43,095 bases of DNA from a virus. The notes beneath the pieces were generated by a model. That model was not told where the DNA came from. It searched no databases and saw nothing but the letters and a program-made list of their open reading frames with translations. Positions within the stretch are counted from its first letter, which is position 1. Each line of letters starts with the position of its first letter. A program made the position numbers and the translations under genes. The stretch spans positions 1 through 43,095 of the IMG/VR virus record IMGVR_UViG_3300021962_000210. One strand, written 5' to 3'. Positions 35,487 to 43,095 of this stretch are shown in pieces.

Positions 35487-36340
35487 GATTGATCCATCAC
35501 GATAGGAGTGCTAAAGAGATGCTCGCATTCTGGACATTTTACTTTTTGAGGTTTAAGTTCTACTTGTTCTTTAATACCAGTGATGTGTTTGTGTATAGTA
35601 TCAAATACATTACTTGGAGCATTGTCGATAAATTCTTTAATCATTTTCTGATCGCTCACAGGACCGGTAGGTGTTTCTATTCTTGCAATGCATCCCGAGA
35701 TAAGATTAACAGTGTACTCAGTTAATCTAACAAAGCCTTTGCCAAACTTGTCCATTTTTTCTTCGTCGGTAAGTTTGTCATCTGTGGCAATGTCAACTAA
35801 TTTTTGCTGTTCTAAAGTTTGTAATTGTGCTTTAGAAAGTTCTTGATAGCTGTATGGTCTAATGATTACTTTCAATGGATCGACAGCAATGGTATTTTGA
35901 TATTTAAAATTTTCAAAAGTTTCTAACCAACCTCGTAGATTCATTTCGTAGTCACTGGTTGTATCACAGCTTGGACAGGTAACAGTAATATCCATGTTCT
36001 CACCGTAAGTGGCTAACCTAATAGCAATTAACGCACAGTCTACATCGATACTAGGCATCTTCCAAGGATCTAATATAGCTGGCATACAGCTTTTGATAAT
36101 TTCAACAGTGGTCTGACCGGTTAACAATGCATCCGGAGTTTTAAATAACAATTCGTCTTTAGCAGTCATAGCATATACAGGGTACTCGCCGTTAGTACTT
36201 CTGTCAATAGTACCCGGAGGATAATACTCGCCGTTTGATGGCAATTTAATCCAAATTTTTGGTTGTCTAAAATACTGACTTAGTGGGTTACTATTTGATT
36301 TGACTGTTTGTGTAGCTTCATTTGCAACAAAATCTGACAT
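35462..36340 (-). CDS. 26: Baseplate hub assembly protein gp26-like
   Basis: A 292-aa protein of the T4 baseplate gp26-type family (T4 gp26, 208 aa). Typical features are IWIKLPSNGEYYPPGTID near 29-46, YAMTAKDELLFKTPDALLTG at 56-75, IIKSCMP and IDVDCALIAIRLATYG. Two Cys pairs, CPSC at 122-125 and CPEC at 269-272, suggest a zinc ribbon. The ATG has a good GGAG site six bases upstream and a late promoter before it. The gene ends 2 codons after a perfect stem-loop start, with a slippery site at codons 286-287 that could send a fraction of ribosomes into a 76-residue extension. It is divergent from the tape-measure gene. Confidence 0.8.
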   Translation of the reverse strand: MSDFVANEATQTVKSNSNPLSQYFRQPKIWIKLPSNGEYYPPGTIDRSTNGEYPVYAMTAKDELLFKTPDALLTGQTTVEIIKSCMPAILDPWKMPSIDVDCALIAIRLATYGENMDITVTCPSCDTTSDYEMNLRGWLETFENFKYQNTIAVDPLKVIIRPYSYQELSKAQLQTLEQQKLVDIATDDKLTDEEKMDKFGKGFVRLTEYTVNLISGCIARIETPTGPVSDQKMIKEFIDNAPSNVFDTIHKHITGIKEQVELKPQKVKCPECEHLFSTPIVMDQSNFFAVRS

Positions 36341-36350
36341 TATTATCTCC

Positions 36351-36359
36351 GATAAATAC
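36351..36359 (+). promoter_or_regulatory. Late promoter GATAAATAC for the tape-measure gene
   Basis: GATAAATAC on the plus strand, 43 nt before the tape-measure ATG at 36403. It faces the minus-strand motif at 36368-36376. Confidence 0.5.
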
Positions 36360-36367
36360 TATGTAGA

Positions 36368-36376
36368 TTATTTATC
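36368..36376 (-). promoter_or_regulatory. Late promoter GATAAATAA for gp26
   Basis: GATAAATAA on the minus strand, 27 nt before the gp26 ATG, with GGAG between. It lies inside the 6-bp inverted repeat GTAGAT-TATTT-ATCTAC at 36363-36379, and points toward the plus-strand late promoter 8 nt away. Confidence 0.5.
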
Positions 36377-36402
36377 TACGCATTTTTTAGAAGATTTTAA
36401 CT

Positions 36403-39042
36403 ATGACTGTACTAGTCGATATTCCTGGAGTTGGTGTTGTAGAAGCTAGAAACGCTGCTACTGAAGCCACTCTGCGCTCAATTTTAAAAACCATGCAAGG
36501 AATCCAGAAAAATACTGGAGGTAGTGGACGCGGAGGTGGTGGCGGAGGTGGTGGCGGTGCTGCTGAGGGTGCTGCCGGTGCAGGAAAAATGGGCAACGCG
36601 GCATTCGCTGCCGGAGTTGCTATAGGAAAATTTGCCACTGCTGTAAAGAGTACAGCAGCAACGATTGATAGATTAGGCACTAGCATGATCAACACCGTTG
36701 ATAGTTTAGCTAACATGGGAGATAGTGTAACTGGTGCAGCTGGTGCATTAGGCGGACTTGTTAGTAAGATACCGGTGGTGGGCGGAATGATGGCTGCGGC
36801 ATTTACCGCAGTAGCCAGTGCAGTTGAACATACATCAAAATCATTCCAGGCGGCAACGGCCAGCGGCGCAACGTTTGGCGGCAGTGTTCAACGATTTGGA
36901 GCTGCTGCCAGTGCCGCAGGCATGACAATGGATCAGTTTGGCCAACTCATCGGAAAAAATGGTGAGGCAATGATGTTGTTAGGTGGTACTACTGAAGACG
37001 GGGCCAAACGTTTTGCTGACATCAGTAGGAATTTAAGAACATCTAGTAAAGAATTATATAACTTAGGCTACAATACTCAAGATGTAAATGAAGGATTAGC
37101 AGCTTATACAAAACTAACAAAATTAACTGGCGGAGCTAGTCAAATGACCAATGCTCAGTTAGTATCAGGAACCAAACAATACTTAAAAGAATTAGATTTA
37201 TTAGCCAAGGTTACTGGAGAGAGCAGAAAAGAAATAGAAGCTAGACAGGCTAAAATAGCTGCCGATGCCAGAGTACAAGCGGCGGTCGGTGCATTAGATC
37301 CAAAAGTAGCAAAAGCATTTAATGATACTATTAGTGTATTGCCTAAATCTGTCGATGGAGTTACAACCGATCTTATGACAACATTGGTGGGTATGACTCC
37401 CGATGCTCAAGCATTTCAAAGCATGATGAGCAATACCGCAGAAGTTATGAAAGAATTAGGCGCTAAAGCGCAAGCCGGTGGAGAACTTACCGATGCCGAT
37501 AGAGAAAGATTAAGAAACACTCTCATTGCAGAAGCAAAAGCCAAAGAAAACGAAATTAATAATATTGCAAAATATAATCAAGAATTTGGATTTTTGCAAC
37601 AGGTAGTAACTGATGCTAAAAATTTAGAAAAGAATGGTATTGCTCGTGCAAGACAAAATCAAACAGATACACAAAATACAACCGATGGAGTAAATGCTAA
37701 CCTGGTCAGTATGCAACAGCAATTGGCAGAAATGAGTAATTCATTTCAATTATTTTTAGCAGGTCAAGGTAAGTTACTAGGCAGCATGATGGAATTGCTG
37801 GGGCAATTCGCTGGGTTTGTTCAAAAATATTTGTTACCAATAATACAAGATTATCTAGTGCCTGCTCTGAAAGCAGTTGCTAAGTTTATTGTCAACTATG
37901 TTATACCTGCATTTGAATGGATGATCAAAACTGTTATCAGTTTAGCTAAACAGGTATATGAATTCCTTACACCTATTTTTGGATACCTTGCAGACCAGAT
38001 TAAAAAACATGTGATTCCTGCCCTTCTAGAAATTGTGTTGTTTGTTGAAAGAAATTGGAAACCAATTCTTGCTGCTTTTGCTACTTTTATTGCTGTGTCC
38101 GTTGTGCCTCCATTAATAGCATTTGTCGGAGCACTGGCATCATCTCTTTTAGCTTTTTTACCATTTGTAGCAGTAGGTGCCGCAGTTGTAGCAGCATTTA
38201 TTTTAATAGACAAAATAATGGATCGATATGGTATAAAAGTGAATATGTTAACAGATGCATTCAGCTGGTTAAAGCTTAGGATGGAAGACTGGTGGATGTG
38301 GATGAAGGAAGGAGTATATAAATTTTTAAATATAATCCCTGGCATGCGAGGCGATTATGATGAAAAATTAAAAGAAATTAAACAAGAAAGAGAAGGTAAT
38401 AAAGAAGAACGTGAAAAAATCGAAAAAAAGCTTACAGCTGATGCTCTAAAAAATAAAGCAGATGCAGAAGCACGTGACAAAGAAATTGACAAATTAGAAA
38501 ATAAAAGACGAGAAGATCTTAAAAACGGCAATTACGGAAAGGCATTCGGCTTACCTTCGATCGAAGAAATCAAACGTATGGGCGGTCCTAACTTTGGAGT
38601 TCCTGCATACACAGCCCCCGGCGGGGGTGGTGCAGCTGGCGGCGGTGGCGGCCCCGAAGATTCTAGAACAGGTGAAGACTATAAAGGCGTCAGCGGTTCA
38701 ATGAGTCCAGACACATTGGCAAGAATGCAATACGGAAGATTAACTGGAGCCACGCACGAAGAAACACGTAGAGCTATAGAACGACAAGCAGAAGAAAAGA
38801 AAGCTGCCAAAGAAAAAGCAGACAAAGAAGCAGAAGAGAAGAAAAAAGCAGAGGAAAAAGCCAAAGAAGAAGAAAAGAAAAAAGGCAGTCCTCAGAAGTC
38901 TGCTGAAGTATTACTAGCAGAATTAAATACTAAGCTAGATGCAAATAATCAATTGATGAAAGATTTGGTTCGATTAAATGACGGACAATTAGTTGCTGTA
39001 GAAGGTTTAGGTAATGATGCTTTCCGTTATCCTAGATCTTAA
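36403..39042 (+). CDS. Tail tape measure protein (gp29 counterpart)
   Basis: An 879-aa protein that sets tail length and is later released through the tube. Signs: mostly alpha-helical with long heptad-like stretches; a glycine run at about 43-53; a hydrophobic segment near 120-143 and a long one at about 556-606 (PPLIAFVGALASSLLAFLPF), typical tape-measure membrane segments; and a C-terminal Lys/Glu coiled region around 795-830. T4 gp29 has 590 aa. Position beside gp26 and ahead of the portal gene supports the call. No lytic domain is visible. The ribosome site is weak (AGAAG). Confidence 0.72.
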   Translation: MTVLVDIPGVGVVEARNAATEATLRSILKTMQGIQKNTGGSGRGGGGGGGGGAAEGAAGAGKMGNAAFAAGVAIGKFATAVKSTAATIDRLGTSMINTVDSLANMGDSVTGAAGALGGLVSKIPVVGGMMAAAFTAVASAVEHTSKSFQAATASGATFGGSVQRFGAAASAAGMTMDQFGQLIGKNGEAMMLLGGTTEDGAKRFADISRNLRTSSKELYNLGYNTQDVNEGLAAYTKLTKLTGGASQMTNAQLVSGTKQYLKELDLLAKVTGESRKEIEARQAKIAADARVQAAVGALDPKVAKAFNDTISVLPKSVDGVTTDLMTTLVGMTPDAQAFQSMMSNTAEVMKELGAKAQAGGELTDADRERLRNTLIAEAKAKENEINNIAKYNQEFGFLQQVVTDAKNLEKNGIARARQNQTDTQNTTDGVNANLVSMQQQLAEMSNSFQLFLAGQGKLLGSMMELLGQFAGFVQKYLLPIIQDYLVPALKAVAKFIVNYVIPAFEWMIKTVISLAKQVYEFLTPIFGYLADQIKKHVIPALLEIVLFVERNWKPILAAFATFIAVSVVPPLIAFVGALASSLLAFLPFVAVGAAVVAAFILIDKIMDRYGIKVNMLTDAFSWLKLRMEDWWMWMKEGVYKFLNIIPGMRGDYDEKLKEIKQEREGNKEEREKIEKKLTADALKNKADAEARDKEIDKLENKRREDLKNGNYGKAFGLPSIEEIKRMGGPNFGVPAYTAPGGGGAAGGGGGPEDSRTGEDYKGVSGSMSPDTLARMQYGRLTGATHEETRRAIERQAEEKKAAKEKADKEAEEKKKAEEKAKEEEKKKGSPQKSAEVLLAELNTKLDANNQLMKDLVRLNDGQLVAVEGLGNDAFRYPRS

Positions 39043-39057
39043 TAAATTGGAAAATTA

Positions 39058-40752
39058 ATGAGCTGGAAAAAATATTTTACCCCTGTTAAAGTTAACGATG
39101 GATCACTAAGTCCGCTAGGAAATGGTGGTAAGCCCGGTCCGGCCCGTACAAACTATAGCAGCTACTTGCCGGATGTCTATTCCGGTACTCCTAATCGTAT
39201 TGAACGATATATGCAGTACGATACCATGGACATGGACAGCGAAGTTAATGCTGCTCTAGATATTCTTGCAGAATTTTGTAGTCAAAAAAACAAAGAAAAC
39301 AGCACACCATTCCAAATATTTTTTAAAGGTAGTCCAACGGCTACTGAAGTGAAGCTGATCAAAGAAAGTCTACAGAAGTGGAGCAAACAGCAAAAATTTG
39401 AAACTAGGATATTCCGTATCATACGAAATGCTTTCAAATACGGAGACTGTTTTTTTGTTAGAGATCCAGAAGACGGTACTTGGTTTTATGTCGACACTGC
39501 CAAAGTTACAAAGATTATTGTTAACGAATCAGAAGGTAAAAAACCTGAGCAGTATGTGATACAAGATTTTAATCCTAATTTTAAAAACTTAGTAATCACT
39601 AAAATGCATCCGGACACACATAACACTCCTTCGGGGACAGCAGCATATGTCAGTGGTGGTGCATTTGCACGAGGAATGGTAGGTGCAGCACCTCAGCAGA
39701 CTGGTACAAGATTCAGTAAAAATATACAAGAAATTGCCATAGACGCCAAACATGTTATACACATCGGATTAAGTGAAGGCCTAGACAATAACTATCCTTT
39801 TGGTAACAGTCTATTAGAATCAGTATTCAAAGTTTATAAACAAAAAGAACTACTAGAAGATGCGATCATTATCTATCGTATCCAACGTGCTCCGGAACGT
39901 AGAATTTTCTACATTGATGTAGGTAACATGCCAGCACACATGGCTATGGGATTTGTTGAGCGTGTTAAAAATGAAATACATCAGAGACGCATTCCTAGTT
40001 CAACAGGCGGCGGCCAAAATGTAATCGATGCTAGCTATAATCCGCTGTCAATGAACGAAGACTACTTCTTCCCTCAAACAGCAGAAGGTCGCGGATCAAA
40101 AGTTGATACACTGCCCGGCGGTACTAATCTCGGTGAGATCGACGATCTAAAATATTTCACTAACAAGTTATTCCGTGCTTTACGCATACCTAGCAGCTAT
40201 TTGCCAACTGGTCCAGACGACAGTCAAATGGCATTTACTGACGGAAAGGTCGGTACTGCTTACATCCAAGAATTAAGATTTAACGAATACTGTAAAAGAT
40301 TGCAAAGTTTGTTAATCGAAGAGTTTGATTTAGAATTTAAACTTTGGATGGTTAACAAAGGTATTAACATCGACAACAGTGTATTTGAATTGAAGTTCAA
40401 TGCACCGCAGAACTTTGCTGCATATCGTCAAAGTGAACTAGACAATGCTAGAGCACAGAGTTTCGGAGTGTTGCAGGAAGTTCCGTATCTAAGCAAACGT
40501 TTTGCTCTCAAGCGTTTCTTAGGACTTACCCAAGAAGAAATTACAGAAAACGAACGTCTCTGGAAAGAAGAAAATGGCGGCAAACTTGCACCATCTGCTG
40601 ATGCAGCTGGACAGATGCGATCGATGGGTGTAACTCCTGGGGGAATATCAGCAGACATGGCCGATCAAACGGCAGAAGCACCTCCAGGCATGGAAGCTGA
40701 AGCGCCAGCGGAAGGCGAACCCGCAGCAGCCGAAACACCTCCGGCACAGTAA
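39058..40752 (+). CDS. 20: Portal vertex protein gp20
   Basis: A 564-aa homologue of T4 gp20 (524 aa), the dodecameric portal through which DNA enters and leaves the head. Typical segments include RYMQYDTMDMDSEVNAALDI at 51-70, IIYRIQRAPERRIFYIDVGN at about 275-295, and the LRIPSSYLPTGPDD...FTDGKVGTAYIQELRF region at about 375-405. The last 45 residues are Ala/Pro/Glu-rich and probably disordered. It lies 15 nt after the tape-measure gene without a strong ribosome site. Confidence 0.95.
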   Translation: MSWKKYFTPVKVNDGSLSPLGNGGKPGPARTNYSSYLPDVYSGTPNRIERYMQYDTMDMDSEVNAALDILAEFCSQKNKENSTPFQIFFKGSPTATEVKLIKESLQKWSKQQKFETRIFRIIRNAFKYGDCFFVRDPEDGTWFYVDTAKVTKIIVNESEGKKPEQYVIQDFNPNFKNLVITKMHPDTHNTPSGTAAYVSGGAFARGMVGAAPQQTGTRFSKNIQEIAIDAKHVIHIGLSEGLDNNYPFGNSLLESVFKVYKQKELLEDAIIIYRIQRAPERRIFYIDVGNMPAHMAMGFVERVKNEIHQRRIPSSTGGGQNVIDASYNPLSMNEDYFFPQTAEGRGSKVDTLPGGTNLGEIDDLKYFTNKLFRALRIPSSYLPTGPDDSQMAFTDGKVGTAYIQELRFNEYCKRLQSLLIEEFDLEFKLWMVNKGINIDNSVFELKFNAPQNFAAYRQSELDNARAQSFGVLQEVPYLSKRFALKRFLGLTQEEITENERLWKEENGGKLAPSADAAGQMRSMGVTPGGISADMADQTAEAPPGMEAEAPAEGEPAAAETPPAQ

Positions 40753-40763
40753 AACATTTTGGT

Positions 40764-40772
40764 GATAAATAC
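40764..40772 (+). promoter_or_regulatory. Late-promoter-like GATAAATAC before the 81-aa gene
   Basis: GATAAATAC followed by AAG and ATG. The same string with A in first place precedes the 215-aa gene at 6662. A start about six bases after the motif would make the transcript begin at the 81-aa ATG, leaderless for that gene but normal for the following ones. Confidence 0.35.
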
Positions 40773-40775
40773 AAG

Positions 40776-41021
40776 ATGCGCCTATTAGAATTCTTATATT
40801 TCAACGACGACAACAGCGACTATAGCATTGACAGACGCTATGAAAATGGTCGCGACTCTGACGTACTAAAGAAGGGCGATACTAGAAAAGTACGCCTTAC
40901 ATTAAAGCAGATCAATATGTTACGTATGCAAAGCGAAGCACACGAAGCAGAACAAGAGTCTGAATTAGGTTTTATAAGACAAATGTATGGCCAACCACCA
41001 GCAGAAGCACAGCCGCAGTAA
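40776..41021 (+). CDS. Small protein between portal and prohead genes
   Basis: An 81-aa charged protein (MRLLEFLYFNDDN; LTLKQINMLRMQSEAHEAEQ) with a C-terminal PPAEAQPQ tail like that of the portal. It sits where T4 has gp67 (80 aa) but is not the strongly acidic type; that role fits the 316-aa protein better. LLE at 3-5 fits a gp21 cleavage site. No family recognised. It overlaps the next gene by 35 nt and has no clear ribosome site. Confidence 0.65.
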   Translation: MRLLEFLYFNDDNSDYSIDRRYENGRDSDVLKKGDTRKVRLTLKQINMLRMQSEAHEAEQESELGFIRQMYGQPPAEAQPQ

Positions 41022-41610
41022 GCCCGCAGTAGTTCTAGGTAATGGTGTTAGTAGATTAAAAGCCAATCTAAACGAGCTTAAAACACACTTTATTACCTAC
41101 GGTTGCAACGCTTTATACAGAGAATACTCCCCAGATTATCTTGTAGCAGTTGATGTAAAAATGATCAACGAGATCATTAGTTCTGGATATCAAAATCAGA
41201 ATGAAGTTTGGACAAACCCAAACAAAGGTATTACTTCCACAGCCGGTATTAACTTGTTTGATCCGCACAAAGGTTGGAGTAGCGGACCTACAGCATTATG
41301 GTTAGCTTGCCAAAACGGACATAAAGAGATCTATATATTGGGTTTTGATTATGCTGGCGTAGAAGGTAAGTTTAATAATGTGTATGCTGACACATTTAAC
41401 TATAAAAAAAGTACAGAAATACCAACGTTTTTTGGTAACTGGGCTAATCAAACAGCACAAATTATCAGTGGTTTCAAAGAGATAGCGTTCTATCGAGTAG
41501 TAGATAAAGGCTACATGACACCCGATCCGTTACAAGGATCCTTTCATAATTTTTTCAACATCCCTTACAGCGAATTTGAGAATAGATTTCCTGGTTCTAC
41601 ATTTATCTAA
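40987..41610 (+). CDS. Rossmann-like protein of the DUF115/MAF type
   Basis: A 207-aa protein. After a basic start (NHQQKHSRSKP) comes AVVLGNGVSRL at about 14-24, a glycine-rich nucleotide-binding-like turn, then YGCNALYREYSPDYLVAVD, and SGPTALWLACQNGHKEIYILGFD at about 97-120. This order (GNG.S, C/TNAL, PDY..A.D, S...A...A...G...I...G.D) is that of the DUF115/MAF and MptE-like family, which includes flagellin-glycosylation and pterin diphosphokinase relatives. Its presence within the head operon suggests an accessory gene; the substrate is unknown. The start is inside the 81-aa gene (35-nt overlap); no later start keeps the GNG motif. Confidence 0.6.
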   Translation: MANHQQKHSRSKPAVVLGNGVSRLKANLNELKTHFITYGCNALYREYSPDYLVAVDVKMINEIISSGYQNQNEVWTNPNKGITSTAGINLFDPHKGWSSGPTALWLACQNGHKEIYILGFDYAGVEGKFNNVYADTFNYKKSTEIPTFFGNWANQTAQIISGFKEIAFYRVVDKGYMTPDPLQGSFHNFFNIPYSEFENRFPGSTFI

Positions 41611-41621
41611 TCAAATTGATC

Positions 41622-41647
41622 AAAAAAGCGTCATATAACGCCATTTT
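41622..41647 (+). terminator. Possible weak terminator
   Basis: A-run, GCGT (41628-41631), loop CATATA, ACGC (41638-41641), then CATTTTATT. The stem is only four pairs, extendable by AAAA/TTTT across a two-base mismatch. It lies 12 nt after the stop of the 207-aa gene and before the acidic core gene. Confidence 0.3.
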
Positions 41648-41659
41648 ATTATCTTAGTA

Positions 41660-41666
41660 TTAAATA
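41660..41666 (+). promoter_or_regulatory. Weak late-promoter-like TTAAATA
   Basis: TTAAATA followed by AAAC, 40 nt before the ATG of the acidic core gene, whose ribosome site AAAGGAGAT is the strongest in the window. The match to ATAAATA lacks one base. Confidence 0.3.
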
Positions 41667-41705
41667 AAACTGACAGCCAAACTATACAATTAAAGGAGAT
41701 CTCTC

Positions 41706-42656
41706 ATGGCCGATAAAACAATTATTGAGCAGATGCTTGAGCATCTGGTTAACGGCGATAAAGCCAAAGCAGAAGAATTATTCCACGAGTATGTAGTATC
41801 AACATCTCGTGATATCTACGAATCACTAATCGATTCCGAAATCGACGAAGCTTCTCAAGATGAAGACGATCTAGACGAAGCTAGCAAAAAAGATCAAGAA
41901 GATGAAGACGATCTAGAAGAAGCTAGCAAAAAAGATCAAGAAGATGAAGACGATCTAGAAGAAAACTACGACGAATTTGCAACAGAAGGCGACGACGAAG
42001 AAGGCGGTTTTCCAGGTAGCATGGAAAAAACCGGCGATCTAGAAAAAGAAATTGACGACGAAGAAGGTGAAGGTGAAGGCGAAGACGAAGGTGACATGGA
42101 TGCACCAGCAACCAAAGGTGATATCATGTCTGTCAAAGACGATGTCGAAGAACTTCTAGCAGCATTTGACGAATACAAAGCACAAGAAGAAGGTGAAGGC
42201 CACAATTTTGATGGCGAAACAGACATGGATGACATGATGGGCAAAAATGGTCCTAAAATGGATTCTTTTGACACAGAATTAGAAACTGTACGTGAGTATG
42301 TTGAGAAAGTTCCAGCAGGTCACGGTGCTGAAAAGAAAGGTAGTGCTGAACAAGGTGGTACAAATACTAAGTCTATTATCGACAACATGAAAAATGACAT
42401 GGGCGGCACAACTGCTAACATCGTTAGCGGACGCAATGGTGCAGATTCAGGTCATCAAGGAATGACAGGCGACCTAAAAGGTAGCGGTCTATCAAAAGGA
42501 AAGCCACAACTACAAGACGGCGGTAACATTAACGTTCCTGGTGGAAATGCTGGTAAGACAGGTTTCAAACACAAGGAGCCAGGACACGGCGCTGAGAAAA
42601 AAGGCGCGGGTGAGCAAGGCGGCACAAACTCAACTAGTTTGTTCCGTAAAAAGTAA
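41706..42656 (+). CDS. Acidic prohead core protein (gp67/68 position)
   Basis: A 316-aa protein directly before gp21. The N-terminus (EHLVNGDKAKAEELFHEYVV) has the same helical shape as T4 gp67 and is followed, as in gp67, by a very acidic tract; T4 gp67 has only 80 aa. Two exact 14-residue repeats ASKKDQEDEDDLEE occupy 59-86, each ending in LEE, which fits the L-x-E sites cut by gp21. A second pair, GHGAEKKG(S/A)(A/G)EQGGTN, occurs near 205 and near 293. A scaffold that is cut up by the adjacent protease is the likely role. The AAAGGAGAT ribosome site implies high expression. Confidence 0.7.
   Translation: MADKTIIEQMLEHLVNGDKAKAEELFHEYVVSTSRDIYESLIDSEIDEASQDEDDLDEASKKDQEDEDDLEEASKKDQEDEDDLEENYDEFATEGDDEEGGFPGSMEKTGDLEKEIDDEEGEGEGEDEGDMDAPATKGDIMSVKDDVEELLAAFDEYKAQEEGEGHNFDGETDMDDMMGKNGPKMDSFDTELETVREYVEKVPAGHGAEKKGSAEQGGTNTKSIIDNMKNDMGGTTANIVSGRNGADSGHQGMTGDLKGSGLSKGKPQLQDGGNINVPGGNAGKTGFKHKEPGHGAEKKGAGEQGGTNSTSLFRKK
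41850..41963 (+). repeat. Tandem 42-bp repeat in the acidic core gene
   Basis: Two identical 42-bp units at 41880-41921 and 41922-41963, preceded by a degenerate 30-bp partial copy at 41850-41879. The units encode the repeated acidic 14-mer and carry a CTAGC at their starts. Confidence 0.85.
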
Positions 42657-42669
42657 TCGGAGCCTTTAG

Positions 42670-43095
42670 GTGAAAAATTACCTTAGCGAGCATCTGAGTT
42701 TCGATCAGGCGCAGTTGGTTATTGAAAGTGCCAACGAGGAAAACGGCAATAAAAGTTTGCATCTAAGCGGAATCTGCGTTCAAGGAGATATCCGCAATGC
42801 AAACCAGCGTGTTTATCCATCTTCTGAGATTGCAAAGGCTGTCAAGACTATCAACGATCAGCTAGCTGGCGGATACTCTGTGCTTGGGGAAGTTGATCAT
42901 CCTGCGGATCTACGCATTAATTTGGACCGAGTCAGCCACATGATTACAAAAATGTGGATGGATGGTCCAAATGGTTACGGAAAAATGAAAATCCTACCAA
43001 CTCCTATGGGACAGCTAATTTCAACCATGTTGGAGAGTGGGGTTAAATTAGGCGTATCAAGCAGAGGCTCCGGTGAAGTTGATGGCGACGGAAAA
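42670..43095 (+). CDS. 21: Prohead core protease gp21, first 142 codons (runs off the right edge)
   Basis: N-terminal part of the T4-type prohead serine protease that matures the head by cutting after L-x-E. Visible motifs are GDIRNANQRVYP at 39-50, GEVDHP with the likely catalytic His77, GYGKMKILPTPMGQ at 102-115, and LGVSSRGSGEV with Ser130/131, the likely nucleophile. The start is GTG at 42670: a stop codon (TAG) stands directly before it, CGGAG lies seven bases upstream, and no in-frame ATG occurs before the conserved region. It follows the acidic core gene by 13 nt. Confidence 0.92.
   Translation, partial: MKNYLSEHLSFDQAQLVIESANEENGNKSLHLSGICVQGDIRNANQRVYPSSEIAKAVKTINDQLAGGYSVLGEVDHPADLRINLDRVSHMITKMWMDGPNGYGKMKILPTPMGQLISTMLESGVKLGVSSRGSGEVDGDGK

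Noticed and set aside
40541-40813. Minus-strand open frames opposite the portal gene end and the acidic core gene (40541-40813, 41923-42111, 41966-42274)
   Set aside because: They arise from skewed composition of the Ala/Pro/Glu- and Asp/Glu-rich coding strand; Ser- and Leu-rich shadow proteins without signals.

Overview
The window is a 43-kb piece of a tailed-phage genome of the T4-like contractile-tail (myovirus) type. This follows from a recognisable set of T4-family genes: late sigma factor gp55, recombination nuclease gp47/gp46, baseplate proteins gp48, gp53, gp5, gp25, gp6 and gp26, portal gp20 and prohead protease gp21. The low GC content, the very large virion proteins, the repeated fibre N-terminus and the short late-promoter motif (variants of ATAAATA) fit the marine T4-like phages of cyanobacteria or SAR11-type hosts. 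No host-marker gene such as psbA lies in the window, so the host is an inference. No transposon, CRISPR array, integrase or tRNA was found.

Layout. Positions 1-29110, minus strand: one long, nearly gapless late operon. In transcription order it runs gp48-like tube cap, gp53, a 760-aa hub protein in the gp27 position, gp5 spike without a visible lysozyme domain, gp25, gp6, a giant 4452-aa protein, a 215-aa virion protein, a collar-domain short tail fibre, two related fibres, and the start of an undescribed gene that runs off the left edge. Positions 29187-33528, plus strand: gp55, then gp47, gp46, a small basic protein and a GIY-YIG nuclease. gp47-gp46 have a good sigma70-type promoter at the gp55 stop codon. 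Positions 33529-34023: no convincing gene; this holds a GC-rich, hairpin-rich segment that looks like a structured RNA, then a cluster of hairpins and a late promoter. Positions 34024-35253, plus: a low-complexity Ala/Gly/Pro-rich protein. Positions 35250-36340, minus: gp26-like protein with a strong candidate -1 ribosomal frameshift into a 76-residue extension. Positions 36403-43095, plus: tape measure, portal gp20, an 81-aa protein, a Rossmann-like DUF115/MAF-type protein, an acidic prohead core protein with tandem repeats, and the first 142 codons of gp21.

How they work together: gp55 would redirect host RNA polymerase to the ATAAATA-type promoters found before the gp48 operon, the 409-aa gene, gp26 and the tape-measure gene. 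The minus-strand operon builds baseplate and fibres; the plus-strand right end builds tape measure and prohead. gp47/gp46 provide recombination-dependent replication and host DNA processing.

The most noteworthy observation is at 35250-35486. The gp26-like gene carries a canonical slippery heptamer (A AAT TTT), a 6-nt spacer and a perfect 9-bp stem-loop. A -1 slip there opens 76 extra codons, and the divergent neighbour is the tape-measure gene. This is the arrangement of the G/GT tail-assembly chaperones of other tailed phages, here in a T4-type baseplate gene. The second is the likely novel structured RNA at about 33529-33890.
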